This document shows positions 20,500-32,728 of a stretch of 64,000 bases of DNA, piece by piece; the first letter of the stretch is position 1; each line of letters starts with the position of its first letter. The notes beneath the pieces were generated by a model. It searched no databases, was not told the DNA's origin, and worked only from the letters and a program-made list of their open reading frames with translations. The stretch is from positions 1,641,363 to 1,705,362 of the forward strand of contig JBBMNZ010000004.1 in the NCBI GenBank assembly GCA_037954325.1, written 5' to 3'. Both the position numbers and the translations under genes were made by a program. Source of the DNA: Fistularia commersonii. Taxonomy: Eukaryota > Chordata > Actinopteri > Syngnathiformes > Fistulariidae.

Positions 20500-23036
20500 T
20501 ACTAATGCACCTGGACACATCCTCAGTGATGTTCCTGGGATCATTGGGTGATTCGTGTCTTTCGACATCATACACCCTCATCCAGGTGACCCAGCCAGGG
20601 CTGATCAGACCCCGGCTTGTGTCCAGTTGGCACGCTAGCTACCATGACTCCATGGCTCTCCTCTCTTGAGCCACAGCCATCTTGAGGCCCTCTCTGCCGC
20701 TTCGGTGGTATTGCGGATGGCTCCTCTCCTATGCTGCCCGACAATGCCCAGACAACCCAGAGCGCTGGCATAGGACCGGGCCGCAAAGCCCCTGCAGCCC
20801 ACTTGAAGGCATTTTGCCCTCCATCCTGCTTGCTGGCAGTCACGGACCAGTCCCGTGTACTTGGAGAGCTTCCTCTCAAAAGCCTCTTCCAGGCGGTCTT
20901 CTCACGGGACGGTCAACTCCAGCATTATCACTTGCTTGGTGGCCTCTGATACAAGCACAATGTCAGGACAGAGGGTGGTGGTTGCAATATGGCTAGGGAA
21001 CTTAAGCTGTTTTTCAAGGTCCACTAGCAGCTGCCAGTCTCTTGCAGATGTCAGGATGCCTGCTGGTGTTCTTTTAGCTGTGGCCGCCTGCTCCCCAGCC
21101 CTGACAAAGCCAATGGAGTTCTTGGCAGGGCGGAACTGCTTTGCCCAAACCAACCCTGTGCTGAGTGCCTCAGCGATAGTCTTCAGGACTTGGTCATGCC
21201 TCCATCGGTAGTGCCCTTCTAATGCTGCACCACAGCATTAGGAGAAGGACGTGTTCTAAGGTGCCTCTCTTAGAACACAATGGGCAGGCTGGCGACTCTG
21301 CTAAGCCCCAAGTATGCAGGTTCGATGGACTGGGCAGCACATCATACACTGCCTGGACAAGAAATTTGATGCGATGGGGCTCAGCTTTCCAGATCTTCGT
21401 CCAGTTAACTTTGCCCATCGCCTTGCAAGATTCCTCCACAGCTGCTCTCACCTCCTCTTGGACCAGGCGCCTCCTCTCCTTCCCCCTGGTGTTCATTTGG
21501 GGGGTTGGGAAGGAACCTCGGCCAGCTTGGCCCCGTGTGACGACTCCCACCAGAGTCCTATGGCGCAGCCTAGCTTCAGCTGTTTGTACAGCCTCTTCAG
21601 CCTTCCACTTTCTGCCCGTCCTTACCTGGATTCCAGCATTAGCCACCTTCTGATCACTGGAATCCCTGTACAGCACCACCTCTCTGGCTCTGGCTAGCTT
21701 GTACTCCTCCTCCAAGGACTTGAAGGGCAGCTGCAGTTTGTTGTTGCGCCCATAGAGAGCAATGCTGCTCAGGCTCTTTGGTAACCCCAGCCATCTCCGG
21801 AGGTGGCTACTGACTTTCCTCTCCAGGGTTTCTACTGTGGAGAGAGGGACGGCATAGATGAGGAGCGGCCACAGGATCCTGGGGAGGATGCCGTGCTGGT
21901 AGACCCAAACCTTGAATTTTCCAGGTAGACCGGACTTGTCCACAGACTTCAACCAGACATCCAACTCAACACAAGCTGTCTTTATGGATGCTGCATCTTT
22001 GAGAGAGCTGTCAAACCTCTTGCCCAGACTCTTGACTGGCCTCTCTGAGATCATAGGGATAGCTGCACCTGCGATGTTGAAACGGAACTTGTCTTCTACC
22101 TTCCCTTTCCTGAGCACCATCAACCTCGATTTGGCATGTTTGAAGCTCAGTCGGGCCCACACCATCATCTTCTCAAGCCCCTTCAGAATCCACCGACATC
22201 CAGGAACTGATTCTGTGCTAATTGTTAGGTCATCCATAAATGCCCAAATGGGTGGCTGTCGTTGTCCAGAGCTCATCAGGGGCCCTCTGCACTCTGGCTC
22301 AGCAGACTTGGTGAGCATATTCATGGCCAGGGAGAATAGCGTCACAGAAATGGTACACCCTGTGATGATGCCAATCTCCACCTTGTGCCAACTGGATGAA
22401 ATTGCTCCTGAAGAATCCCTCATGCTGAAGTTGTTGTAGTAGTCAGCGATGAGGTCTCTACATCTGCTTGGCACATGATGTTTCACCAGAGTGAGCTGGA
22501 CTAACTTACGGGGTATGGAGCCGAATGCATTGGCCAGGTCGAGCCATAACACTGACAAATTGCCCCTCTGCTCTCTGGCCTCCCGGATTAGCTGTGTCAC
22601 TACCCCTGTGTGCTCCACACAGCCTGACGTTCCTGAAACACCACCTTTCTGAACTGATGTGTCGATGTAGGTGTTTCTAGCCAGGTATGAGCCCAGTCTC
22701 TTGGCGATAGTGCTGAAGAAGATCTTTGATTCAACATATAGGAGGGAGATGATGCGGAACTGATCAAGCTGGGTGGAGCCTTCTTCCTTCGGAATCCATA
22801 TTCCTTCGGCCCTTCGCCATTACTCTGGTATCTTCCCCTTTCTCCAGAAGACTCTCAGAATTTTCCACAGACGCATAAGCAGTTTGGGACAGTTTTTGTA
22901 CACTTTGTATGAAGTGCCGCTTGGTCCTGGAGCAGAACATGCTCTGGCTTGATGGACAACCTCCTTGATTTCCATTAGCCTCAGCTCTGACATGTCAAAC
23001 TGCACCTCTGGTTCAGGGGGATCAATGTGGAAGTCG
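20500..23036 (-). mobile_element. R2/NeSL/HERO-group LINE with restriction-like endonuclease
   Basis: The minus-strand frame 22618-21194 (474 aa) encodes a reverse transcriptase: box A L-W-L-D-L-A-N-A-F, box B G-C-T-I-S-V-T-L-F, and the catalytic F-M-D-D with neighbours A and L. A C-P-L-C...H zinc motif follows near 21260. The frame 21153-20902 holds a C-P-D-I-V-L-V...E-L-T-V-P string that fits the restriction-like endonuclease of this group, C-terminal to RT. The N-terminal part is cut where an RTE fragment joins at about 23037. The frame break between RT and endonuclease makes it inactive. Which of the R2, NeSL or HERO families it is needs a tree. Confidence 0.8.
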
Positions 23037-23037
23037 C

Positions 23038-23340
23038 CTCACCTTTCCACCTGGTCTCCTGGACACACAGTATATCCACCTTCTTTCTCTGCATCATGTT
23101 GACCACCCCTACCTTTTCCTGTCATAGTCCCGATATTCAAAGTCCCTACTCTCAGTCCCAGACTCTTTCCTTTCCTCCTCTCTCTCTGCTTCCGAACACG
23201 CCCTCCTCCTTTTCTTCTTGTTCTACTTCTTGTTCTTCGACCCACAGTAGCCCAATTTCCATTAGTACCCTGTAGGTCATCAGTACCAATGGCAGTCGTT
23301 GTTAACAACATCCGGTATAATATAGTTATGGTTGACTCGC
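23038..23340 (-). mobile_element. RTE-type LINE, 5' fragment (copy 3)
   Basis: The minus-strand frame 23311-23039 repeats the RTE start (T-T-A-I-G-T-D-D-L-Q-G-T-N-G-N-W-A-T-V-G-R-R), broken inside the endonuclease. It lies just upstream of J2, as RTE 5' pieces do at J1 and J4. The stretch 23340-23510 is the common short tail shared by these sites. Confidence 0.75.
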
Positions 23341-23662
23341 ATGTCTGGTTTTGGCAAACGTTTTACGCCGGATGCCCTTCCTGATGCAACCCTCTGCATT
23401 TATCCAGGCTTGGGACCGGCACAGGGAGACACTGCTCCGTGTCCCCCCAAGGCAGGCTTGGAGAGACACGGGCCAGTGCCGCCCTGAGGCTGCATTATTC
23501 TCGGAACATACAATGGTGTAGGAAAATTATCTGACACTTTCCTTTGTTCAAACTACTGGTGGAAAATGAAGATTGTGCATCTTTGAAATGTGGCTCCAAG
23601 TTTTGCTGCCTGTTAGTGAAATGTTTGTGTGAGAGTCAGAGAACCGTGTCTTTACACTCAGA

Positions 23663-23701
23663 GGTTTTTGTACGACGGCTCAATGAGTTTGTGTCACTGT
23701 G
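23663..23701 (+). other. J2 recombination signal sequence, 23-bp spacer
   Basis: GGTTTTTGT (23663-23671), 23-base spacer, CACTGTG (23695-23701), all perfect. Confidence 0.93.
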
Positions 23702-23739
23702 GTTGACGTTCGGCGGTGGAACCAGACTGGATGTGGGAG
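23702..23739 (+). CDS. Ig light-chain J segment J2
   Basis: Reads L-T-F-G-G-G-T-R-L-D-V-G after one base, with an intact F-G-x-G motif, and ends in phase 1 at GTGAGT (23740). The first residue is Leu (TTG) where J1 and J4 have Trp and J3 has Tyr. The segment itself has no defect, but the C exon of its unit is reduced to a 33-nt stub, so its transcripts could not splice to a local constant exon. Confidence 0.88.
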
Positions 23740-24003
23740 GTGAGTGAAGTCTTTGACTTTGTCGATGTTACTCCAGACTTTTTTTGACTTTTCCCGTGAA
23801 AACAGTTGGGTCTCCAGTGAGATCAGGTCGATTTGAGCCGAAGGACAAAGTGGACGGAGGCTTTAAGATGGAAGAGTGGTGATAGAAGCAGTCAGACGTA
23901 GAAGAAGAGCCTGAATCCTGGCTAATATCAGACTCTGATCTTCAGGCTGGTAGGTTGAGTTTGTGCCGATAGAGTCCGAGAGTCGTCTCTCTCTCCAGTC
24001 GGA

Positions 24004-24085
24004 GGGGTTTGTCGGGCTTCTCCATCACTTTGTGTCGCTGTGGCGGACTTTTGGTGGAGGAACCAGACTGTCAAAGCCACACTGA
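24004..24085 (+). pseudogene. Defective J-like segment with 23-spacer RSS (unit 2)
   Basis: Nonamer-like GGGGTTTGT (24004-24012; 7/9), exactly 23 bases, then CGCTGTG (24036-24042; its complement keeps the essential CACAG start). The coding part reads R-T-F-G-G-G-T-R-L-S-K-P-H and then TGA at 24083-24085, with no splice donor. The same segment occurs in units 4 and 5. It could not yield a normal light chain. Confidence 0.8.
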
Positions 24086-24234
24086 AGCTGCTGAAGTGAA
24101 ATGAGATTCTCAAACATGTGAAGTAATGGCTGTTTTTCTGCAGAATTTCTGTGAAGACGCCATCGCAGAGAGAGCAGATTAAGGCGGGTGTTTGAACATG
24201 TGCTGAACTGCTTTACCTTATGTACCTCGTCTAT

Positions 24235-24267
24235 ACACTGACCACAGCCCAGTGTCTCCAGTCCTGA
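24235..24267 (+). pseudogene. C exon stub, last 11 codons (unit 2)
   Basis: Only T-L-T-T-A-Q-C-L-Q-S and the stop codon of the C exon remain. They are joined to J-C intron sequence (homology ends at 24215) through about 19 extra bases. The 3' untranslated region and AATAAA (24362-24367) follow normally. By comparison with the 58.7 kb unit roughly 0.8 kb, including nearly the whole C exon, is gone. Confidence 0.88.
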
Positions 24268-24361
24268 CCCCTCTCTCTGCTCGGACCTCCACACCTATTT
24301 CTCTTGGCTACTCTTTGCCCTCCTCTGTCCCTTCACATGTTGATTTCCTTTGATTCAAGAC

Positions 24362-24367
24362 AATAAA
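24362..24367 (+). terminator. Polyadenylation signal of C-stub unit 2
   Basis: AATAAA in the same context as after the intact C exons. Confidence 0.7.
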
Positions 24368-24384
24368 CACCTTCTCATCTAATC

Positions 24385-25380
24385 AAAACTTGTTGTTGTC
24401 TCTCACTTCGCCTGTTTCTGGAATTTTTGGCCTTGATTGACCAAAGACACAGGCAGAAGAGAGTCAAGAGTGAAGGTAGTAGTTGTTTGGGGTTCTTAGA
24501 CAACAGATGGTGACCTACTGGCAACTGGGTGAGTCTGAGGCTGCTGTCTTGATATTGGTCATGATTGCTGGCCATCAAGTAGAGGTGAGTGTAATCAGAT
24601 GAGGACAGGTGTGCGTCTTGAGCAAGGAGACAAAGAGCACACGGAAAGTACAGTGCCGTCATGGACCAAAGGTGTGTACATGTCAAAATCGTCCTTTAGT
24701 TTCTCCTCAGTCACAATGACCCTGAAAATAGTTTGTACATTTCAGCAGATACTTTGGTCACAGGGTTTTAGGAGGTCAGTGTCAAATTTGCTCAACCAGC
24801 AGAGAGGTGTCCTAAAAGGATCCATGTCAGGACCACTATCTGCCACCTTTTGTCACCAGTAGAATAAATGGTGTTCAGTCACCTCAGTAAAGAGGAACCC
24901 TTTGGGCATATCTGCGTCATAGGACATCAGTGCCGGATGACTTTCGATGGCCTTTCTGCTCCACCTGCTTTAAGGGACTTCTCATAAACATCTTCCAGCT
25001 ATCTCTTCTTCTGATGACCCACTGCTTGACCAGAGAGTATTCTGAAGATCACTGTACTCTCTCTTTCTTATTCCCCTTCAGGCCTGGCTCTCCACCTATT
25101 TCTGCTCAATAGCCTCCATCTTTTCTAACGAGTATCAACTAAAGACATTGAGTGTCTTTATTGGACTTTAGTTGAGGGGAGCTCTCTGATGTTGGATTGC
25201 TGACAAAAGGACATTTGTGGATGAATATAATGAAATCATTTCATGAGGGAGTCTTGTTTTACAAAGAATGACAGATGTCACACAACTTGTGGTGAGCAGA
25301 GACCTGACACTGGTCCTCAGTGAAGTGTGTCAGTCTCTGCAGCAGCAGACACTTCACTTTCACTTCAGTCTGACTGAGGG
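24385..25380. repeat. Conserved C-to-V spacer (copy 2)
   Basis: Matches the spacer at 1440-2455 throughout, with about 35 bp deleted near 25050. The palindrome ATGAAATCATTTCAT is kept near 25230. No gene seen. Confidence 0.75.
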
Positions 25381-25408
25381 GGTTTTTGTACGACGCTTTT
25401 TCACTGTG
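25381..25408 (-). other. V-A2 recombination signal sequence, 12-bp spacer
   Basis: GGTTTTTGT (25381-25389), 12 bases, CACTGTG (25402-25408), perfect. Confidence 0.93.
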
Positions 25409-25891
25409 TGAACGTACCCTGACTGTTGATGCTATGTAAACTCTGACAGTAATAAACTGCTGCATCTTCAGTCTGGACTCCTCTGATGGTCAGAGTGAAG
25501 TCAGAGTTTGATCCACTGCCTGAAAAACGATCTGGAATTCCTGATTCTCGACGTGTAGCCCAATAAATGAGGAGTTTTGGAGCTTGTCCTTCTTTCTGTT
25601 GGTACCAGGCTAGAAAGTTCCCGTTGCTATTAGAGTACACGTTCTGACTGGTCCTACAGGAGATGGAGACGGCGTCTCCTGGAGCAGAGCTCTTTGCTGC
25701 AGGCTGAGTCACCGTGACCTGACCTCTGGACTCTGAGGATACAGACACACAAAGTGAAAGAGACTCCACGGCTTTGCGGGCTTCATCTCACACATAGTGA
25801 TGTTGAGAGAGGAGAGGAGGTGGACTCTCTGGACTTTACCTGTGAAGCAGCAGCAGAGGAGAGTCCAGATGAGGACGGAGACCCGCGTCAT
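25409..25891 (-). CDS. Ig light-chain V segment, family A, V-A2
   Basis: Leader 25891-25840 (52 nt) and V exon 25732-25409 (324 nt) on the minus strand, with the same 107-nt intron layout and splice sites as V-A1. The leader is M-T-R-V-S-V-L-I-W-T-L-L-C-C-C-F-T. The frame is open with both disulfide cysteines. CDR1 is built on S-N-S-N-G-N-F, CDR2 starts W-A-T-R-R-E-S, and CDR3 is Q-S-L-H-S-I-N-S-Q-G-T. It is intact and probably functional, with its own promoter. It pairs with the J2 unit, whose C exon is missing. Confidence 0.93.
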
Positions 25892-25957
25892 GTTTGTGAT
25901 GAGGAGGATTTGTGATGAAGGACGGCTGTCAGTCATCCAGGGTCCAAGTGTCAGGAC

Positions 25958-26003
25958 TATAAAGAGTCCCAGAGCACTGGAGCATGGAGCTGCTGATGCA
26001 AAG
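25958..26003 (-). promoter_or_regulatory. V-A2 promoter: TATA box and octamer-like site
   Basis: TATAAAG complement at 25958-25964 and ATGCAAAG complement (CTTTGCAT) at 25996-26003, with the same spacing as V-A1. Confidence 0.75.
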
Positions 26004-26117
26004 TGTCTCTATGGAAATCAACGCCTGACTCCAGCCAGCACTTTCAGGGAGGTCTCATCCATGCAGATGGTTGGTTTTTTCACCGTTTCTTGATCAAATC
26101 TCAACCAGAATATGAAG

Positions 26118-29100
26118 GGTCATTTTTTTTTTATTTGAACATTTATTAGAACAGGTTCCTTAACAGAGTCACACACATTCTTACAAAACCTCATAACAAG
26201 ATACACGTTATACTATATTCTTTATAGGTCACTTATTTCCTCACTAGTGTGCGAAAAAAAAAAAAATAATAAAAAAAAAAAAAAAACATCTAGCTCAGTC
26301 AAATAGAGATAATATCTTCAACTCTCCAAATATTTTTTTAATGGCTGCCCATTTGTCCAGATATAGGTCTGTCTGAAGTCGTAAGTTTACTGTTATGCGT
26401 TCCATGCAGTTTACCTCCTTAAGCCTCTGACGCCACTGGTCCAGGGTAGGTGGGTGGGGTTTGAGCCAGTTTACTGTGATCATTTTATGTGCAATTAATA
26501 GAAGAACTCTAAGCGAAAACACCTGTTTTTTCCTTAAATCGCTTGTTGATGCTGTATCATAATAAATTGCTGTGGATCAATTGGTCTGTTTAATTTTAAA
26601 ATCTCACTTATTTGTTTTTTTTACCTCTTCCCAGAATTTCATCAGTTTAGGGCAGTCCCAAAAGATGTGGTAAAAGTCCCCCGTTATGCCACAGCCCCTC
26701 CAACACAGGGGAGAACAGTTATTATCATAAGAAGCTATTATCAAGGGAGTTTTAAAATACCTTATTCTTAACTTCCAGCTGAACTCCCTCCATGTTGGGC
26801 TGCTTAAACATTTTTGCCAGGGCAACCAAGAACTCTCCCATTCTCCATCAGCAATCACGGCATGAGATTCCAGTTCCCACTTAGCTTTCACATCCAGTGT
26901 GTCCACTAAAGTGTCCATACGTATCCTGCCATATATATCTGATATTGTATTTTTAATGTTCATTTTGTTCTCAACTATCTCAATCCAATATTGTTCAAAA
27001 TTAGTTGAAGATTCTTTAATATTGTCCCATTCTTTGTGTGTCATCAAATAATGTTGAATTTGAAAATATCTAAATAAATCCTTGGAGTCAATGTTGTATT
27101 TTGCCTGAAGTTGTGAAAAAGCCCTCAGAGTTCTTCCTTCAAATAACTGATTTATTGTGATTAAACCTTTCCCTGCCCATCTAATGAAACCACCGTCCAT
27201 CTTTGCTGGCAGAAAGTCACCTGCTGCTGTTATTTTTGCTGCCCTCGATAGAGATAGAGGTAGATTCAGGAATCGTCTTGTCTTTTCCCAAACCTTAAGT
27301 GTATGGTTGACATATTCATTTTGTATCTTAAGTCAACGTCTCGGTTTTGAATTTAGAAAGGGAAGAGTTGAAAGCGACACATTTTTAACTGAACCTTGCT
27401 CTATATGCACCCATCTTGTGTCCATATCTAGTTTTATCCATGAGACCAATTTTCCAAGTTGTGCTACTAGGTAGTAACTTTGGAAGTGAGGCAAAGCCAA
27501 TCCGCCCTTATCTCTGGGTGCACAGAGTATTTTCAATCTCACTCTGGGCCTCTTGTTCTGCCATATATATTTGGAAATGAGCTTATCCAGTGATGTAAAG
27601 GTAGATACAGGAACAGTGATAGGCAGAGCATTGAACAGAAACAGCATTCTAGGTAGGACATTCATCCTGATACTTTCTATCCTCCCAACTAAGGACAAAG
27701 GAAGCACCTCCCATCTTTCCATGTCATTTTTGATCTGAGAAATGAGTTTACCATAATTTGCCTTATATAGCTGACTTGTGTCGTGTGTGAGAATGATTCC
27801 CAGGTATCTAAAGCCCCCTTTTGACCACTTGAATTTCCCCTCTCCATCCAAGCATGTCGGCCAGCATCCTGTTATCATCATTGCTTCTTATTTCCCCTCA
27901 TTCACCTTGTACCCTGACACCTCCCCATAGTCCCTCAGGCATTGCATAAGGGCCGGTATAGATGACTGAGGGTTTCTTATAAACAAAAGAACGTCATCCG
28001 CGAACAACGAAATTTTGTGCATCTCCCCTCCTTCATCCACTATTCCCTCGATCTGATCGTTTGTCCTTATCAATTCAGCAAGCGGTTCGATACACAATAA
28101 CAAAATAGGCGAGATTGGGTTCCCCTGCCTGACTCCTTTTTTAAGGTGAAAAAATTGGGAGCAGCACCCATTCACTCTGACCCTTGATATTGGGTCTTTA
28201 TTCAGTGTTTCAATCCATTTTGTAAATGTCAAATTAAAACCCATTTGTTCCATAGTAAATTTCAGATATGTCCAGTCCACCCTGTCGAACGCCTTCTCAG
28301 CATCTAGACTGAGAAGCATTGACGGGTGAACTGAATGTCTTGCCACTGATTGTACATTTAATGCTCTTCTAATATTATTTGCTCCTTGTCGACCGGGTAT
28401 GAAACTGGTCTGGATTAATCAATTTACCTAAGTACTTCTGCATTCTATTTGCTAATATGGCACTAATAATATTTACGTCATTCCCCAACAAACTGATTGG
28501 CCTATAGGCACCACAATCTAATGGATCTTTCCCCTCTTTGTGTATAACCGTTATTACTGCCTCAGACCAGCTCTTGGGTGGGTCATTTTCCTATAAGGCA
28601 TAATTAAAGATCTGGCAAGGTTTTGGCACGAGCTCCTCTCCAAAGGCCTTATAAAATTCACCTGGTAGACCATCTGTGCCAGGGGATTTGTTGTTTTTTA
28701 ATGACTTAATATCGTCTTGTATCTCGTTTTCTTGGATAGGAGCTATTAATTCGTCCGCCTCAGATGCAGAGAGTTTTATTAAATTAAGATTTTTGAATAT
28801 GTCTTCTAATTTCCTTTTGACTTGTGTTTCTCCTGATGTATCATAAAGATTTTTATAGTAAGTCTGGAATGCCTCAGCTATCTCCTCTGGGTGGGAGACC
28901 TCGGTCAGAGAGGAGGGGTGTTTTATCTCAGGGACAATACGGCTTGATTGTTGTTTCCTCAGTTGAAAGGCAAGTAGCCGGCTCGCCCGATTTCCCTTTT
29001 CATAGTACCTTTGGCTTGTGTATCGAAGTGCTCCCTCTGCTTTTCAAGTGAGAAGTTCATCCAAGGAGGTTTTACTTTCTTGTATTTGTTTAAAGACATT

Positions 29101-31060
29101 TTTGTCCCTTGTCATTTTGTGTTCACCTACTAGTCTTTTTATGTCACTTTCCAGCTGTTTTTCCTTTTCCATTCTCTGTCTGTTTAATCTAACCGCAATT
29201 TCAATACATTTCCCTCTCAGCACCACCTTTGCCCCCTCCCAAAGAGTCGAGGGGGATACTGATCCATTATCATTAATTTGAAGTACTCATCAATTGTTTT
29301 TTTTTATGTTTTCCTTTATATTTGGATCTGTCAACAATGAAATATTTAGTCTCCAGTATTTGAAGTGCCAACCAAAGCCTAAATTTAATTTCATATATAC
29401 AGGACCATGATCAGATAGGATACCAGGTTCAATAACACATTCTCTGACTTTATATAAGCTTTGTTTTGAGATGCAAATCAAATCAATTCTTGAATATGAC
29501 CCATGTACCATGGACAGAAAGGTGAAATCTCTCATGGTTGGGTTCTTAGCCCTCCAAACATCCACAAGTCCTAGTTCTTCCAACATATGTTTTGCTGCCC
29601 TGGATTTCCTGCTAATGGGCCCATAATCAGAAGGAGTTTTATCCATTTAAAACACAATTGAAATCACCTCCTAAAATGATAGTACCTCTGGCTTCTCTTG
29701 CCATTACAGTTGCCACTTCTTTAAAGAAATTGGGGTCATCTTCATTAGGGGTATAGATATTCATGATAGTTTGCTCTGCTCCACCTAATGTTCCCATAAT
29801 AAGTATATATCTCCCCGCTTTATCCTTCACTTCTCTCTGAATTGCAAAACTAATTGAATGACTAATTAAAATTGCTACTCCTCTCTTTCTGCTGTTTGAA
29901 CAAAAAGCATAAAATACCTGTGCAACCCAGTCTCTCCTCAATATCTTATGTTCTACCTCATTTAAGTGAGTTTCCTGTAGTAACGCTATTGAGCAATTAA
30001 ATTTCTTCAACTGAGTCAGCATTTTCTTTCTTTTTATAGGATTATTTAATCCTTTGACATTATAACTGACAATCCCTACCTCTGACATAAATCGGCATTT
30101 CTTATTTTCATTTTACTCTCCCCAGATTCACCTTTGCATAAAGTAACTATCCTTGCCCTAGTAGTAACAAAAATCACTTGTGCCGACCTAACCGACATGT
30201 CAAGGAAATAAGAACTCTTAAAACACAGAACAGAAAAAATAAAATAAGCATATGTGACTTCCAATAGTCCAGCTGAGTACAGAGATCTGTCCAGCTCCTG
30301 TTGTAATGCAGGCAGAGGGTTGTGATTTAAGATTCCCTCTGGGCAAAGTGCACTAAGTGCTGTCCAAACCACTGAGCAAAGAAAAAAACAAAATCTTTGG
30401 TGAGGCGGTGATCCCAACACGGGTCTCATCGTAAAAAAATATTAATTGAAAATAATAGCAGAGTTAACTCTCCTCTACAATATGATTCACTTAACTTCAG
30501 CATGTTTGGCTGTTTAAACTATGAACAGTAATACACATAGAACTTTAAGATTGACAGGAATAACGTTATCTAATTATTTTAACATTACCCGGGCACAGAA
30601 CTCCTCATCACTCCTTCACTCCATCACAGCATCCTCTCATGGCACTGGCCTGTGTCCTCCACCTGGCCTACCCTGGTCTCCACTTCCTCAGTTCTCCGCT
30701 CTAGCTTCTCCATAATTTGAGTCAAGTCCGTGACCAACACCTCCAGTCTAGTTAATTGTTCCTTAGTGTCTGCAAATGCTTGCTTATTTTCTTTCCTCAA
30801 CTCTTTCAACTCGCGAAGAATGTTCTCCATGTTCTGTTCAACCGCTTTTCCGCTCACCTGGCTTGGGGAAGATGGCGGCCGATTTTTTCCTTTCGCTTCT
30901 TCTTGCTGTTTTTGCTGTTTTACTGCGTTCCGTGTGTCTCTGACCGTGCTCATCCTAATCTGCAATGCTTCAGACTCACTCTTCCACCATTAAACTGTCA
31001 AGTATTTTTTCATAAACAGCCAAATACTACCAATTTTCAGGAGAGCTCAACTCCATGCGT
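26118..31060 (-). mobile_element. L1-type LINE, about 4.9 kb, inactive
   Basis: Minus-strand element with a T run (poly-A tail) at its 3' end, at about 26118. ORF1 (30965-30624) is a lysine/glutamate-rich coiled-coil protein start. The ORF2 endonuclease (30088-29290, two frames) includes Q-E-T-H-L and G-G-D-F-N. The reverse transcriptase (28346-27333) has L-L-S-L-D-A-E-K-A-F-D-R-V-D-W and F-A-D-D-V-L-L-F. The C-terminal zinc motif C-x3-C-x7-H-x4-C is at about 26680. Frameshifts and stops break ORF2 repeatedly, notably at 28350-29040. The insertion splits sequence that is continuous near 33440 in the V-A3 copy (GGGTCATT). Confidence 0.85.
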
Positions 31061-31119
31061 GTGTCTCAGTACATTGCGTCACCAGAAGTCCCACACATGC
31101 AGATTATAGGCAACTAAAT

Positions 31120-32051
31120 GACCATCAGTTGCCGCTGGACTTGGCATTTTGAACCAATCTGACCAACATGCTGAATGACCTTAATCTAGAGCTGCAAGGA
31201 AAGGACAAAACTGTGATCAATATGATCAGCTCAGTTAATGCTTTCAAAGGCAAAATGCAACATCTCTCCTCGAAGCTCCACCGCCATGATTCGGCAAACT
31301 TCCAGAACTTCCAGAACCAACTTCCAGAGCTGGAGTCACAAGAGCAGTCATGTGCGCAGCTTGACAGTGCACGCTACATAAAGCAAATTGACAGTTGTCC
31401 GTCAGAGTTCGACAGACGCTTTCAAGACTTTGCTGTACTCGAGCCGGTCGCTACATTCATGTGCTACCCTTTCCAGGAAGATGCTGAGGTTGTTTCACTG
31501 GCATCAAAAGTTGCAACCCTGTTTGCCCTGAACTCTTCTGGAGTGGAGGATGAGATTATGTCACTTCAAGTCGACATTCAGCTGAAGGCCAGAGCTCATG
31601 GACAATTCTGGAACCTACTCACAGAGAACAAGTACCCCAACATCAGACAATGTGCTACCTTCTTGACTGCATTATTTGGCTCCACTTATTTATGTGAGTC
31701 AGCTTTTTCCCACATGAAGATCATGAAGTCAAAGTACCGTTCCACAATGACTGATGAGCATCTGGAAGTCTGCTTGAGGCTGGCTATCAGCAGTTACTGT
31801 CCGGACTATGCAACCCTGGCTAATTCCATTCAGTGTAAGACATCTGAGTAAGATAATGACAAAAAAACATGTACAGAGTTGTATTGTGTAGTAAAGGTTG
31901 ATGCAGTAATGCAAGGCATATAGTGTACGTATAAAAATGATTCTCAATATATTTAGAAATAATGTGTTTTGCATTTTGAGTGGGCGGTAGATCATTTTGA
32001 CTCGGTCATGTCATAAGTAGCTGTCAGGTTGAAAAAGTGTGGGCACCCCTG
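31120..32051 (+). mobile_element. hAT transposon, 3' half of a GTF2IRD2/ZBED-like transposase
   Basis: The open frame 31168-31851 (227 aa) encodes the C-terminal part of a hAT transposase, with the dimerisation block F-G-S-T-Y-L-C-E-S-A-F-S near the end. The right terminal repeat at 32031-32051 reads, on the minus strand, CAGGGGTGCCCACACTTTTT, a typical hAT end. The left end and N-terminal half are missing next to the L1. The intact frame suggests youth, but the piece cannot move by itself. Confidence 0.78.
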
Positions 32052-32700
32052 GTTTAGGAGGTCAGTGTCACATTTGCTCAACCAGCAGAGAGGTGTCCTA
32101 AAAGGATCCATGTCAGGACCACTATCTGCCACCTTTTGTCACCAGTAGAATAAATGGTGTTCAGTCACCTCAGTAAAGAGGAACCCTTTGGGCAGATCTG
32201 TGTCATAGGATATCAGTGCGGATGACTTTCGATGGCCTTTCTGCTCCACCTGCTTTAAGGGACTTCTCATAAACATCTTCCAGCTATCTCCTCTTCTGAT
32301 GACACACTGCTTGACCAGAGAGTATTCTGAAGATCACTGTGTTTCAGATAGTTACAAACCCTTGCTGCTAGATGAACTCTCTCTTTCTTATCCTCCCTCA
32401 GGCCTGGTTCTCCACCTCTTTCTGCTCAATAGCATCCATCTTTTCTAAAGAGTATCAAAGAAAGACATTGAGCGTCTTTATTGGACTTTTGTTGATGGGA
32501 GCTCTCTGATGTTGGATTGCTGACAAAAGGACATTTGTGGATGAATGTAATGAAATCTCTTCATGAGGGAGTCTTGTTTTACAAAGAATGACAGATGTCA
32601 CACAACTTGTGGTGAGCAGAGACCCGACACTGGTCCTCAGTGAAGTGTGTCAGTCTCTGCAGCAGCAGACACTTCACTTTCACTTCAGTCTGACTGAGGG
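32052..32700. repeat. Truncated C-to-V spacer (copy 3)
   Basis: Starts abruptly at the hAT end in the sequence GTTTAGGAGGTCAGTGTC, homologous to about 24770. The J, C and first ~390 bp of the spacer are absent. The palindrome near 32553 is damaged (ATGAAATCTCTTCAT). Confidence 0.8.
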
Positions 32701-32728
32701 GGTTTTTGTACGACGCTTTTTCACTGTG
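32701..32728 (-). other. V-A3 recombination signal sequence, 12-bp spacer
   Basis: GGTTTTTGT (32701-32709), 12 bases, CACTGTG (32722-32728), perfect. Confidence 0.93.
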
